Source: Polymorphum gilvum SL003B-26A1 (GTDB lineage Bacteria > Pseudomonadota > Alphaproteobacteria > Rhizobiales > Stappiaceae). From it: 64,000 bases of DNA. Within the stretch, counting starts at the first letter, position 1; every line of letters starts with the position of its first letter. The translations under genes and the position numbers were made by a program. Positions 18,445 through 27,200 of this stretch are shown here, piece by piece. Under the pieces are notes generated by a model that saw only the letters and a list, made by a program, of their open reading frames with translations, had not been told where the DNA came from and did not search any database. The stretch spans positions 2,557,001 through 2,621,000 of the forward strand of contig NC_015259.1 of NCBI RefSeq assembly GCF_000192745.1, written 5' to 3'.

Positions 18445-19133
18445 CACTGGCTGGCCCCTTCGTTGCCGGCTGCTGATCCGGCCGCGCCTTCGGCGGCCCG
18501 GATCAACTCGTTGAGGATGCCGACCCGGCCCGACACGTCTGCGGGCGCCGCTGCATCGTCGACGATACGGTCGATCCAGTCGCGGGCGGCAGCGGTGTCG
18601 CCAGCCTTCCAGGCGCTGAAGGCCAGAATCTCGCGGGCGGCGAAGCGCCACGGGTTGGCGTCCCCGGCGACACCCTCGAGGCGATCCTGCACGGCCGCAT
18701 GGTCCAGACTGTCCAGCGCCAGATAGCCGGCGCGCAGGCTGGCCAGGTCGCGCATCAGCGAATCGACGGAACGGTCGGCGGCGATGGCGTCGAAGCGCGC
18801 AATCGCCTCCTCCGGATTGCCGGCAACGGCAAGGTCGGTGGCGCCGCGCAGGCGGGCCAGCACCGGATAGCCGCCGGTGGCAGTCTCCAGCCGACCGAAC
18901 AGCTCCTGAGCTTCGAGATGCTGCCCGCTCTCGGCGAGGGCGACCGCGCGCAGGAACATGTCGCCCGCCTCGCGCGCCTTGGTCTGCTGCCAGTAGCTCC
19001 AGCCGCGGTAGCCGCCGGTACCGGCGACGATCACAACCGCCAGAACGATGATCCAGAGACCGAACCGGTCCCACAAGCGACGGTATTTCTCCTGGCGGAT
19101 ATCTTCGTCGACTTCACGAAAAATGTCGGACAT
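18444..19133 (-). CDS. YfgM-like TPR membrane protein
   Basis: The 229-residue protein starts MSDIFREVDEDIRQEKY, then has one membrane segment (about residues 27-46, LWIIVLAVVIVAGTGG) and a periplasmic helical region with TPR-like features. E. coli YfgM is an ancillary subunit of the SecYEG translocon linked to periplasmic chaperones. That role is inferred here from architecture and from the position before bamB and der. Its TGA overlaps the bamB ATG. Confidence 0.82.
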   Translation of the reverse strand: MSDIFREVDEDIRQEKYRRLWDRFGLWIIVLAVVIVAGTGGYRGWSYWQQTKAREAGDMFLRAVALAESGQHLEAQELFGRLETATGGYPVLARLRGATDLAVAGNPEEAIARFDAIAADRSVDSLMRDLASLRAGYLALDSLDHAAVQDRLEGVAGDANPWRFAAREILAFSAWKAGDTAAARDWIDRIVDDAAAPADVSGRVGILNELIRAAEGAAGSAAGNEGASQ

Positions 19134-19303
19134 TCGTACCTGGTTCCTGCGGTCTTCCCGGGCTTGGCAGCCCCTGCGGGCCTGGCGCCCCGTTCTGCGC
19201 CGTGCCGAAGCGGCGCCACAATAAACTGTCGCATCCGTCGTGGCAAACGCCCGTCCCGGCTGTTTTCAATGGCTTGATGGCGCAAGTGAGGCAGAGGCCG
19301 CGA

Positions 19304-19876
19304 TCAGATCGGCGGCACACCGATCAGCACCTCGTGCAGCTTGACGACGAAGGCGGCGTAGAGCGCGAGGCCGCCGATGATCGCGATGGTCTCGTTGCGT
19401 CCGGCGCGCTCGGAAAGCGGGCCCTGGCCGTTCAGGCCGCGCCGCTTGACGGAGATCCGGTCGGCGACCGCCCAGGCGAGAAAGCTGCCGAACAGCAGCA
19501 CCGAGGCGAGGTCGCCGTTGGAAAGAAGGTGGGAAAACGCCCAGATCTTGATTGCAAGCAGCATCGGATGGCGCAGCATCCGCTTCAGCCGCCCCGGCAG
19601 ATAGGCTGCGATCAGCAGGATGAACACCGGCACCATCAACAGCAGTGCCAGATGGCGCGTCCACAGCGGCGGATCGTAGAGCTGCGGCGGGCCGGCCATG
19701 CGGGCGGCGCCGTAGCCGTGGATGATCAGTACCAGCCCGACGAGGGCGACGACGCTGAAGACGAGCCGGTAGGGCCCGTCGCCGAACCGTGCCATCAGAG
19801 CGCGCCTGAATGCCGGCAGCATCGGAATACTGTGCACGCCCAGGAACACCACGAGACCTGCCAGAAGCTGGATCAT
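19304..19876 (-). CDS. NnrU-family membrane protein
   Basis: The 190-residue hydrophobic protein has about five membrane segments and the NnrU-type features GVHSIPMLPAFRR near the start and RHPMLLAIKIWAFSHLLSNG in the middle. NnrU proteins are associated with nitric-oxide and nitrite reductase regulons in some Alphaproteobacteria, but many members are of unknown function and no denitrification gene is visible here. It is divergent from the DksA-like gene at 20022. Confidence 0.8.
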   Translation of the reverse strand: MIQLLAGLVVFLGVHSIPMLPAFRRALMARFGDGPYRLVFSVVALVGLVLIIHGYGAARMAGPPQLYDPPLWTRHLALLLMVPVFILLIAAYLPGRLKRMLRHPMLLAIKIWAFSHLLSNGDLASVLLFGSFLAWAVADRISVKRRGLNGQGPLSERAGRNETIAIIGGLALYAAFVVKLHEVLIGVPPI

Positions 19877-20021
19877 TGCGCCTCTCCCCTTGCCTGACCG
19901 CCTCTTCCATAGCCCATCGCGCAGGCAAGATCAGCCCGCAATCGGCGCGCAACGCGATGGCCTTGCGCCGCCCGCGGCTTCGGGTCTTGCCGGCCCACCC
20001 GGCCTGGGGCAGAATTCGATC

Positions 20022-20354
20022 ATGACCGTGGATCTTGATCTGGCCCGCACGCGGCTTGCCGCCCGCAAGGCCGAACTTGAAGCCCTGAGCGCCCTGTCCG
20101 CGGCCAACCGGGCGCCGGTCGAGCTCGACCAGCAGGCCGTCGGACGGCTGTCGCGCATGGACGCGCTGCAGATGCAGGCCATGGCGCAGGCCGCCGAGCG
20201 CCAACGCCGGGCCGAACGCGCCAGGCTCGACTCGGCGCTGCGCCGCCTGACGGACGGCGACTACGGCTATTGCCTCGAGTGTGGCGAGGAGATCCCCGAC
20301 CGGCGCCTCGCCATCGATCCGGCCGCGGCGCTGTGCGTACGGTGCGCGACATAG
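20022..20354 (+). CDS. DksA/TraR-family zinc-finger protein
   Basis: The 110-residue protein has an N-terminal coiled helix and a C-terminal four-cysteine zinc motif (CLECGEEI, then CVRCA at the end). That is the architecture of small DksA/TraR proteins, some of which modulate RNA polymerase through its secondary channel. It lacks a clear coiled-coil tip like that of full DksA, so classical stringent-response activity is uncertain. I chose the ATG at 20022; upstream extension of the frame lacks family similarity. Confidence 0.82.
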   Translation: MTVDLDLARTRLAARKAELEALSALSAANRAPVELDQQAVGRLSRMDALQMQAMAQAAERQRRAERARLDSALRRLTDGDYGYCLECGEEIPDRRLAIDPAAALCVRCAT

Positions 20355-20449
20355 GCGGCAGCGCCGCCGGGTTCGCGATCACGGCAAGCAATCCTTCACC
20401 TGCACGCCTTAACCTCGCCGCACATGGTCCTGCACCGGGAGTTCTTGTC

Positions 20450-20740
20450 ATGGACGAGCAAAGGGACGAGCGAAGGAAACTGCCGCGTCATCGCACGCTG
20501 AAGTCAGCGCGGATCGTGTTCGGCAATCTCTCGCAGGTCTTTGACTGCATCATCCGCAACGCCAGCGACGAGGGCGTGCTGCTCAAGGTGTCCGATACGC
20601 TGGCGATTCCCGAAGAATTCCTGCTCTATATCGACGCCGACCACATCCGCCGCCCGGCCCGCGCCGTCTGGCGCACGGAAGACCAGATCGGCGTCAGGTT
20701 CACCGGCCCGGCCGAGAGCACGCTGAAGAAGGGCGGCTGA
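20450..20740 (+). CDS. PilZ-domain protein
   Basis: The 96-residue protein consists of one PilZ domain. The RRKLPRHRTLKSA stretch near residue 10 fits the RxxxR part of the cyclic-di-GMP motif, and RNASDEGVLLKV corresponds to the D/N-x-S-x-x-G part. Single-domain PilZ proteins are common c-di-GMP receptors in this group. Partner and output are unknown. The longer frame upstream overlaps the DksA-like gene and is rejected. Confidence 0.8.
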   Translation: MDEQRDERRKLPRHRTLKSARIVFGNLSQVFDCIIRNASDEGVLLKVSDTLAIPEEFLLYIDADHIRRPARAVWRTEDQIGVRFTGPAESTLKKGG

Positions 20741-20772
20741 TCAGGTCCGAAGGTCGCCGGTCGTCCCTTCCC

Positions 20773-21603
20773 TCACTTCAGTCCGGCCTTCACGAAGCTG
20801 TCGATCACCTGCCTCTGCAGCACGGCGTATAGGGCCAGCACGGGCAGGCAGGCGAGCGACGAGATCGCCATCAGCGGTCCCCACTGGTTGCCTTCCTCGG
20901 TCAGGAACATCTGGATACCGATCTGGATCACCGTTGATCGTTCGGAACGCGTCAGCAGCAGCGGCCAGAAATAATCGTTCCACGACGAGATGAACAGCAG
21001 GATGGCAAGCGCGGCCAGCGGCGCGCGCAGGTTCGGCACCAGGATCCGCCACAGGATGCGCCAGTGGCCGGCACCGTCCATGTGCGCGGCCTCGATCACC
21101 TCGGAGGGAAACGAGCGCATGGACTGGACAAGTAGCAGGATGGCGAAGGCGGAGGCGAGGTTCGGGACGACCAGGGCGGCGATCGTGTCGATCAGCCCCA
21201 TCTGCGAGACCAGCACGTAGTTGGGGATCATCACCACCTGGAACGGCACCAGCCAGGTCAGGGCGATCAGCGCGAACAGCGCCCTGTCGAACAGGAATCG
21301 CCAGCGGGCGAAGGCATAGGCGGCCAGGATCGCCGTCAGCAGCTGCGCGGCCGTGGCCAGCGCCGAGTAGACCAGCGTGTTCCAGAGCATCGCCCAGACG
21401 GGAATGGCCTGGATCGCATAGGCATAGTTGTCGAGCGTTGGCGCGGACGGCCACGGCAGTCTGCTGTAGATGTCGTTCTCCGGCCGCAGCGACGTCACGA
21501 ACATCCACCAGACAGGAAAGATCGAGACGAAGGCCAGCGGCATCATCACCGCATGGGCGAGCCAGCCTGCGGCCGGACGATGCGCCGCGACATCAGTTGT
21601 CAT
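20773..21603 (-). CDS. ABC transporter permease, UgpE/MalG type
   Basis: The 276-residue membrane protein has six predicted segments and the inner-loop motif EVIEAAHMDGAGHWRILWRILVPN (about residues 168-191), which contacts the ATPase. It closes the minus-strand operon; its start overlaps the stop of the partner permease by 11 bases. Together with the two binding proteins and the divergent ATPase it forms a carbohydrate/glycerol-3-phosphate-type importer. The substrate is not determined. Confidence 0.88.
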   Translation of the reverse strand: MTTDVAAHRPAAGWLAHAVMMPLAFVSIFPVWWMFVTSLRPENDIYSRLPWPSAPTLDNYAYAIQAIPVWAMLWNTLVYSALATAAQLLTAILAAYAFARWRFLFDRALFALIALTWLVPFQVVMIPNYVLVSQMGLIDTIAALVVPNLASAFAILLLVQSMRSFPSEVIEAAHMDGAGHWRILWRILVPNLRAPLAALAILLFISSWNDYFWPLLLTRSERSTVIQIGIQMFLTEEGNQWGPLMAISSLACLPVLALYAVLQRQVIDSFVKAGLK

Positions 21604-22528
21604 GGAACGTCACCTTGTTCATGAGCCAGAGAAGCGCGACGGCGACCAGTCCGAATCCGGCGAAGAGGATGATCCCGGCGGCGGACGCCCAGCCCGCAGC
21701 CAGGCCGCCGAAGCCGAACTGCCAGAGCAGGTAGTAGATGTTGTTCGAGGTGCCGAGCGGTCCGCCCTGGGTGAGCACGTGGATGTAGGTGAAGCTCCAC
21801 TGCGCTCCGAGCAGGATGGTCAGCAGGATCAGAAGGAAGATGACCGGCGACAGCAGCGGCAGGCGGATGCGGCGCGTCACCTGCCATTCGCTGGCGCCGT
21901 CCATCCGCGCCGCCTCGATCAGGGACGGGTTGATGTTGGCAAGGCTTGCCGAGACGATCAGGGTGGAGAAGCCGATCAGTTTCCATCCGGTGATCCAGAT
22001 GATCGACCAGATCGTCAGATCCGGATCCTGGAGGAAGCGCAAGGGCTCCAGCCCGAGCGCCTTCAGGCCGGTGTTGAGCAGCCCGAAGTCCGGATCGAGG
22101 ATCCAGCGCCACACCGCCGCGGCCGCGACCGGCGCGATGATCAGCGGCACGAAGATCAGCCCGCGATAGATGTTGCGCCAGCGCCCCTTCAACTCGTGCG
22201 TCAGGATCGCGGCGGCGACAGGCAGGACCACCGTCAGAGGCAGCAGGCCGACCAGATAGACCAGCGTGTTGCGGAGCGCCTGGCCCATCTCCGGAAGCTC
22301 CAGCAGACGCTCGTAGTTCTGTGTCCCGACGGAGCGGATGGACGCGAACGGAAGCATGTTCCATTCGTGGAAGCTGAGCCACAGGGCATAGCCGAGCGGG
22401 GCATAGATCCAGACGATCAGGGCGGCGGCGGCCGGTGCGAGATAGAGCCAGGGCGCCAGCGGCTGACGCCGCAGCCAGTGCGACAGGACGCCTCGCAGCG
22501 GCGGTGCGATTGTGGCGGTCTCGGTCAT
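21593..22528 (-). CDS. ABC transporter permease, UgpA/MalF type
   Basis: The 311-residue protein has a short cytoplasmic start (MTETATIAPPLRG), six membrane segments and the EAARMDGASEWQVTRRIRLP coupling loop. It is the partner of the UgpE-like permease, with an 11-base overlap between the two genes. An in-frame extension to 22591 adds 21 non-conserved residues. A hairpin at 22571-22597 lies between this gene and the upstream binding-protein gene. Confidence 0.88.
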   Translation of the reverse strand: MTETATIAPPLRGVLSHWLRRQPLAPWLYLAPAAAALIVWIYAPLGYALWLSFHEWNMLPFASIRSVGTQNYERLLELPEMGQALRNTLVYLVGLLPLTVVLPVAAAILTHELKGRWRNIYRGLIFVPLIIAPVAAAAVWRWILDPDFGLLNTGLKALGLEPLRFLQDPDLTIWSIIWITGWKLIGFSTLIVSASLANINPSLIEAARMDGASEWQVTRRIRLPLLSPVIFLLILLTILLGAQWSFTYIHVLTQGGPLGTSNNIYYLLWQFGFGGLAAGWASAAGIILFAGFGLVAVALLWLMNKVTFHDN

Positions 22529-22570
22529 GGCTGCATGATCCCTGCAAAACCCCTGTTGGTCGGTGTCGCG

Positions 22571-22597
22571 GGCGCGGTGCCGTCCGGTCACCGCGCC
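22571..22597 (-). other. Intercistronic hairpin between binding protein and permease
   Basis: GGCGCGGTG and CACCGCGCC form a perfect 9-bp stem with a nine-base loop, in the gap between the solute-binding gene (stop at 22610) and the UgpA-like permease (start at 22528). There is no U tract. Such hairpins after binding-protein genes usually raise binding-protein over permease output by stabilising the mRNA or partly stopping transcription. Confidence 0.55.
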
Positions 22598-22609
22598 GCT
22601 TGACGTCGT

Positions 22610-23908
22610 TCAGCGCGGCATCAGCGCCTGGGCCCGCTTCTGCGCCTCGGCCAGGATCGTGGCCGGATCGCCCTCGCCGAACACCGCCTGCTCGGCGGCA
22701 TTCATCATGGTCGTGACGATCTGCCGGTAGTTCGGACCCGGATGCGGCACCCACGGCTCCATTCGCGACAGCTGCTGGATGTTCGGCAGCGCCAACGGGT
22801 TTTCCCGCAGCCAGGGCGCCAGATGAGCCTCGCCGTCGATGGTCGACTGGCGCAGCGGCAGGTAGCCGATCTTCGAGGTGATGATCGTGTAGGCATAGTC
22901 AGAGGTCAGGTGCTTCATCAATTCCCAGGCGGCGCGCTGCTTGAGCGGATCCTGCGTGAACACCACCAGCGCCGAACCGGAATTGGTCGGCACGGCGGGG
23001 CGGTCGCCGAACGCCGGCATGGCCGCCGCACGCAGTTCCCACTTGCCGGCAGCGCCCTTGAGCAGGGACGCCTGCACCACGCTGGTGGTGAGATACATGC
23101 CGACCTGACCCGACGACATCGCCTCGATACCGTTGGCGGTCGTCGCATTCTCCATGGCGCCGCTCTTGGCCATGTCGCGCAGGATGGCGAGCGCCTCGAC
23201 CGCTTCCGGCTCGGCGAACATCAGCTGCTTGCGGTCTTCCGAGAGCACGCGGCCGCCGTTCGAGCGGATCAGGCCCTGGAACATCCAGTCGAAGGGCGAG
23301 AAGATGCCGGCGATCAGGCCGGTCTTGCCGGTGCTGGACCTGATCGCAAGCGCGGCCGACTTCACCTCGTCCCAGGTGCGCGGCGGCGCATCCGGATTCA
23401 GTCCGGCGGCGCGGAAGACATCCGCGTTGTAGAACAGCACGGGTGTCGAGAAAACATAGGCCAGCCCATAGGTCTTGCCGTCGAGCCGGCCGAGTTCGAC
23501 CCCATTGGGGAAGATGCCGGCGAGATGCGCCTCAAGTTCCCCGGCCGGGACGATGTCCTCGAGCGCTGGCGCGCCGAAATTGGTCACCACGTAGTCGAGG
23601 TCGGAAAAGACGATCTGGGCGATGTCCGGGCCCTGCCCCGCGACGACGTCGGCCTGGACCCGGCTCATGACATCGGCGGATGGCACCGCGACCCCCTCGA
23701 CCTTGATCGTCGGATGTGCCTCGGCAAAGCTATCCAGCATCTCCACCGTCGCATCCCGTCCGATCCCGGCGGAGGCGAGGTTGTAGTTGTAGAAACGGAT
23801 GGTGACGGGCGCGTCGGAGGCCGGGGCCATGCTCTGTGCGAGCGCGGCAAGCGGTGCGGACAGGATGGCGACGGCCGTCGCCATGCCCAGGAAAGTGCGG
23901 TGCAGCAT
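22610..23908 (-). CDS. Extracellular solute-binding protein 1 (UgpB/MalE class)
   Basis: The 432-residue protein has a Sec signal ending near residue 25 (ILSAPLAALAQS) and then a class I sugar-type binding-protein fold (TIRFYNYNLASAGIG, TYGLAYVFSTPVLFYN, LKQRAAWELMKHLTS). It captures the substrate in the periplasm for the adjacent permeases. It is a close paralogue of the product of 23970-25283, from which it is separated by 61 bases and a hairpin. An alternative start lies 9 bases upstream. Confidence 0.88.
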   Translation of the reverse strand: MLHRTFLGMATAVAILSAPLAALAQSMAPASDAPVTIRFYNYNLASAGIGRDATVEMLDSFAEAHPTIKVEGVAVPSADVMSRVQADVVAGQGPDIAQIVFSDLDYVVTNFGAPALEDIVPAGELEAHLAGIFPNGVELGRLDGKTYGLAYVFSTPVLFYNADVFRAAGLNPDAPPRTWDEVKSAALAIRSSTGKTGLIAGIFSPFDWMFQGLIRSNGGRVLSEDRKQLMFAEPEAVEALAILRDMAKSGAMENATTANGIEAMSSGQVGMYLTTSVVQASLLKGAAGKWELRAAAMPAFGDRPAVPTNSGSALVVFTQDPLKQRAAWELMKHLTSDYAYTIITSKIGYLPLRQSTIDGEAHLAPWLRENPLALPNIQQLSRMEPWVPHPGPNYRQIVTTMMNAAEQAVFGEGDPATILAEAQKRAQALMPR

Positions 23909-23936
23909 CGGTATCACTCCATGAAGGTTGGCGACG

Positions 23937-23959
23937 GGACCGCGGCGGCGCCGCGGTCC
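23937..23959 (-). other. Intercistronic hairpin between the two binding-protein genes
   Basis: GGACCGCGGC and GCCGCGGTCC form a perfect 10-bp stem around a three-base loop, 11 bases after the stop of binding protein 2. There is no U tract. It probably lets the two paralogues be expressed at different levels. Confidence 0.55.
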
Positions 23960-23969
23960 TTCGATCGAT

Positions 23970-25283
23970 TCAGCGCGGCACCAAGGCCTGCGCGCGCGCC
24001 TGTGCGTCCGCCATGATCGCGGCGATGTCGTCCTGCGCTCCGAATACGGCCTGCTCGGAGGCGTTCATCATGACGGTCAGGATCTGGCGGTAGTTCGGGC
24101 CCGGCAGCGGCACCCAGGGAACCAGGGACTGCAACTGGTCGATATTCGGCTGCACGACCGGGTTCTCGCGCAGGAAGCCGGCGAGATGCTCCTCGCTCCT
24201 GACCGCGTTCTCGCGCAGGGGCACGTAGCCGATCTTGGACGTGATAATCGTGTAGCCGTAATCAGAGGTAAGGTGCTTCATCAGCTCCCAGGCGGCGCGC
24301 TGCTTGAGCGGATCGCGCGTCATGATCACCAGGGCCGAGCCGGAGTTCGTCGGCGTCGCGGGCTTGTCGCCGAAGGTCGGCATGGGCGCGGCGCGCAGCT
24401 CGAAAGTGCCTTCTGCTCCCTTCAGCATCCGGCCCTGGACGGCGCTGGTCTGCAGGTACATGCCGGCATTGCCGCTCGACATGGTCTCGATGGCCGAGGT
24501 CGAGGGCAGGTTGGGCATCGCGCCGGCCTTGGCGATGTCGCGCAGCACGCCGAGCGCCTCGACCGCCTCGGGGGCGCCGAACATCATGGTCGTGCGGTCC
24601 TCGGACATGACCCTACCGCCGTTCGAGCGGATGAAGCCCTGGTAGAGCCAGTCGTAGGCAGACGGACCGAAGATGCCGGTCAGGAGGCCGGCCTGGCCGG
24701 TGCTGGCCGTGATCGCCTTGGCGGCGGCGGCGACCTCCTCCCATGTGCGCGGCGGCGCATCGGGATCGAGCCCGGCCTTGCGGAACAGGTCCGCGTTGTA
24801 GAACAGCACCGGTGTGGAGAAGACATAGGCCAGCCCGTAGGTCCTGCCGTCGAGCCGGCCGAGTTCGACGCCGCGCGGGAACAGGCCGTCGAGATGCTGG
24901 GACAGGTCCGCCGCCGGCACGACGTCCTCGAGCGCCGGAACGCCGAAGTTGTCGACCACGTAGCCGAGGTCGGCGAAGATGATCTGGGCGATGTCGGGCC
25001 CCTGCCCGGCGATCACGTCCGCCTGGACGCGGCTCATCACCTCCGCGGAGGACACCGCCACGCCCTCGACGGTGATCATGGGATTGGCCGCCTGGAACGC
25101 GTCGATCATCTCCAGCGTGGCCTCGCGGCCGATGCCGGCCGAGCCGAGATTGTAATTGTAGAACTTGATCGTCACCGGCGTATCGATGCTGGCGGACATG
25201 CTCTGGGCAACAGCGCCGCCGCTCACGGCCGCGAGCGCCAGGGCGACGCCGGCCGAACGGGCGAGACTTCTCAGGATCTGCAT
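23970..25283 (-). CDS. Extracellular solute-binding protein 2 (UgpB/MalE class)
   Basis: The 437-residue protein has a Sec signal (VALALAAVSGGAVAQS) and aligns with binding protein 1 over the whole mature length, with most positions identical by eye (PVTIKFYNYNLGSAGIG, YGLAYVFSTPVLFYNADLF, SDYGYTIITSKIGY). The two differ most in the middle, where this copy has FGPSAYDWLYQGF. It lies upstream of binding protein 1 and downstream of the metallophosphoesterase gene. It is a tandem duplication that kept both reading frames. Confidence 0.88.
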   Translation of the reverse strand: MQILRSLARSAGVALALAAVSGGAVAQSMSASIDTPVTIKFYNYNLGSAGIGREATLEMIDAFQAANPMITVEGVAVSSAEVMSRVQADVIAGQGPDIAQIIFADLGYVVDNFGVPALEDVVPAADLSQHLDGLFPRGVELGRLDGRTYGLAYVFSTPVLFYNADLFRKAGLDPDAPPRTWEEVAAAAKAITASTGQAGLLTGIFGPSAYDWLYQGFIRSNGGRVMSEDRTTMMFGAPEAVEALGVLRDIAKAGAMPNLPSTSAIETMSSGNAGMYLQTSAVQGRMLKGAEGTFELRAAPMPTFGDKPATPTNSGSALVIMTRDPLKQRAAWELMKHLTSDYGYTIITSKIGYVPLRENAVRSEEHLAGFLRENPVVQPNIDQLQSLVPWVPLPGPNYRQILTVMMNASEQAVFGAQDDIAAIMADAQARAQALVPR

Positions 25284-25322
25284 GGGTGGGGTCCTTGTAA
25301 AAGAAGAGATGGCGTGCCCCGG

Positions 25323-26180
25323 TCAGGCCGCGGTCGCGCGGTTGGCGAGCGAGTCCTCGTAGGCACGGAGCTGGTCCAGGGTGGTACGGGCGAGTTCGAC
25401 GCGGTCGGACGGCAGCGGTGCGCAGGTAACCGTCAAACCGCTGTCGCGCAGCACGCACACCGAGAAGGACGCGCCGCTGACCGAGCGGATGCTGTCGCCG
25501 GAATGGAGCGGGTCGAGGGCGCAGTGCTGCCCCATGCCGACGACCAGCGGGATGCCGTGCCAGTGCGAGAAGCGATCCTGATGGATATGGCCCGAGAAGA
25601 TGCCCGCGATGCGGTGTCCGTCGAGGGCCGCGGCGAGCCGGTCGGTGGCCGCAAAGGACAGCCCCTCCCACTCCCAGTCGGGATCCCGGTCCAGCGCCGG
25701 AGCGTGGTGCATGACGAGGACCTTGGGCAGCTCCGTGTGGCTGCGGAGCGCCGCCTCGAGAAAGGCGAACTGCGCGTCCTCCAGATCGCCGCCGATCTTG
25801 CCCGGCACGGACGTGTCCAGGGTGACCAGGTGGACGCCGTCGATGACCCGGTGTTCGTCATGGGGTGCGTCGAGATCGTCGGTCCGGCCGAGCAGGCCGC
25901 GATAGAAGCCCGCGCGCGTGTCGTGGTTGCCCAGGGCCCAGACCACCGGCACGTCGAAGCCGTGCATCAGGTCGGCGAGCGCGCGGTAGGAGGCCTCGTC
26001 GCCGTGGTTGGTCAGGTCGCCGCTGGCGATGACGAAGGCCGGCCGGCTGGCCAGGCCCTCGATCATGGCGCGCACGGCCTTCAGCGTCGCGGTCGTGTCC
26101 GAACGCAGCCGGGTGTCCTCCAGCTCCGGAGCGCTGATGTGCAGGTCGGTGATGTGCACGAAACTGGTCTTTCCGGTCAT
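25323..26180 (-). CDS. Metallophosphoesterase, CpdA/GpdQ-like
   Basis: The 285-residue protein has the full set of dinuclear-metal motifs: DLHIS near residue 12, SGDLTNHG, GNHD, then HHAP and GHIHQ. This architecture is shared by CpdA (cyclic AMP phosphodiesterase) and GpdQ (glycerophosphodiesterase), and sequence alone does not separate them. No signal peptide is seen, so it acts in the cytoplasm. Its place inside a Ugp-like transporter operon favours hydrolysis of an imported phosphodiester, which is inference. Confidence 0.85.
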   Translation of the reverse strand: MTGKTSFVHITDLHISAPELEDTRLRSDTTATLKAVRAMIEGLASRPAFVIASGDLTNHGDEASYRALADLMHGFDVPVVWALGNHDTRAGFYRGLLGRTDDLDAPHDEHRVIDGVHLVTLDTSVPGKIGGDLEDAQFAFLEAALRSHTELPKVLVMHHAPALDRDPDWEWEGLSFAATDRLAAALDGHRIAGIFSGHIHQDRFSHWHGIPLVVGMGQHCALDPLHSGDSIRSVSGASFSVCVLRDSGLTVTCAPLPSDRVELARTTLDQLRAYEDSLANRATAA

Positions 26181-26224
26181 GTCGTGTTCCCTTGCATGTC
26201 GTCAAATCAGATGTCCGGATCGGC

Positions 26225-27022
26225 TCAGACGAGGCTGCGTTCCACCCATCGGCGGAACCGCTCCTCGCCGCCCATCGCGGCTGTCGCGAAGGCCACGGCC
26301 CCGCCATGGACCGCGTCGAGTTCGTCGAGCGCAGCGTTCAGGTAATCGGGCTGCACGCCGAACACCGCCGCCCGCGCCGGCTCCGGAATGCGTTCAGCCA
26401 GGGCCGGGTCGGGCGCCCACAGGCCGCCGGTCGCCAGGAAGTCGTGCATCACCTGGTCGCGGCCAACCCCGAGCGCGAGCTGGATCAGCGCGGCTGCGAA
26501 GCCGGTCCTGTCCTTGCCGGCGGTGCAGTGAAAGAACACCGGGCCGCGTTCGATCCGCTCCACGGCCGACAGAAAGGCGGCGAAGACGGCGCCGTTGACG
26601 CGCACGAAGTCGCGGTAGGCGGCAGTCATCGCCGCGCACGCCCGGTCATGGTCGACCGGCACCGATCCCGCGTCCGACACGAGCGTCGCCGTCGCCCCGG
26701 TGCAGATCGGCAGTGCCAGCATGCGGTCGCGCAGGGCGGCCGGCAGCCGGTTCGGGCGGTGCGTGCTTTCCTCGTGGCGCCGGAAGTCGACGATCAGGTC
26801 GAGGCCCGACAGAGGCGCCGCCAGCCAGTCGGTCTCGGCCAGATCGTGAAGCGCGGGACCGCGCAGGAAGGCCGCTGGGCGGACGCGCCGGCCGTCCGCT
26901 GCCACCCCGTCCAGGGCGCGGAAATTCGGGTGGGCGGCCAGAAGTGGCGACTGCACTGGCGACTGCAGCGGCGGCAATGCGTTGCCGACCGTCCTCTTGG
27001 TTGCCGCGATGTCCTGTTGCAT
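26225..27022 (-). CDS. Tyrosine-phosphatase-like protein
   Basis: The 265-residue protein has the phosphatase loop HCTAGKDRTG (Cys-x5-Arg) near residue 178 and an upstream DFRRHEE region typical of the Tyr_phosphatase family of bacterial lipid or protein phosphatases. The N-terminal NFRALDG is also typical. No signal peptide is apparent. It is the first gene of the minus-strand operon and is followed by the metallophosphoesterase. The native substrate may be a phosphorylated small molecule carried by the transporter rather than a protein; that is inference. Confidence 0.82.
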   Translation of the reverse strand: MQQDIAATKRTVGNALPPLQSPVQSPLLAAHPNFRALDGVAADGRRVRPAAFLRGPALHDLAETDWLAAPLSGLDLIVDFRRHEESTHRPNRLPAALRDRMLALPICTGATATLVSDAGSVPVDHDRACAAMTAAYRDFVRVNGAVFAAFLSAVERIERGPVFFHCTAGKDRTGFAAALIQLALGVGRDQVMHDFLATGGLWAPDPALAERIPEPARAAVFGVQPDYLNAALDELDAVHGGAVAFATAAMGGEERFRRWVERSLV

Positions 27023-27110
27023 CCCTGTCTCCTGCCTGCCCCGCTCGGCGGCGACCTTGGCAGGCGGACATGAAGCTTTTTTGCCCGAGCGTTGTCGCCG
27101 GGATGAAATC

Positions 27111-27129
27111 TGTCGAACGGCGTTCGACA
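27111..27129. promoter_or_regulatory. Palindromic operator in divergent promoter region
   Basis: TGTCGAACGGCGTTCGACA is a perfect inverted repeat with 8-bp arms and a three-base centre. It lies midway between the divergent starts of the phosphatase-like gene (27022) and the ATPase gene (27201). A further GTCGAAC half-site follows near 27157-27163. The nearby TetR-family regulator is the natural candidate to bind it. Confidence 0.6.
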
Positions 27130-27200
27130 ACCGCCACGAAAAGTTTTCGCCACGGTCGTCGAACTGTGTCCTTCGGTCCGCACTCTGCGAGGCAGGGACA

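Noticed and set aside
18445-19074. Extended N-terminus for BamB in the same frame
   Set aside because: The extension overlaps the YfgM-like gene in another frame and precedes a clear lipoprotein signal, so the start at 18444 is preferred.
23928-26345. Long open frame antisense to binding protein 2 and the metallophosphoesterase gene
   Set aside because: Both genes on the other strand have full sets of motifs; this frame has none.
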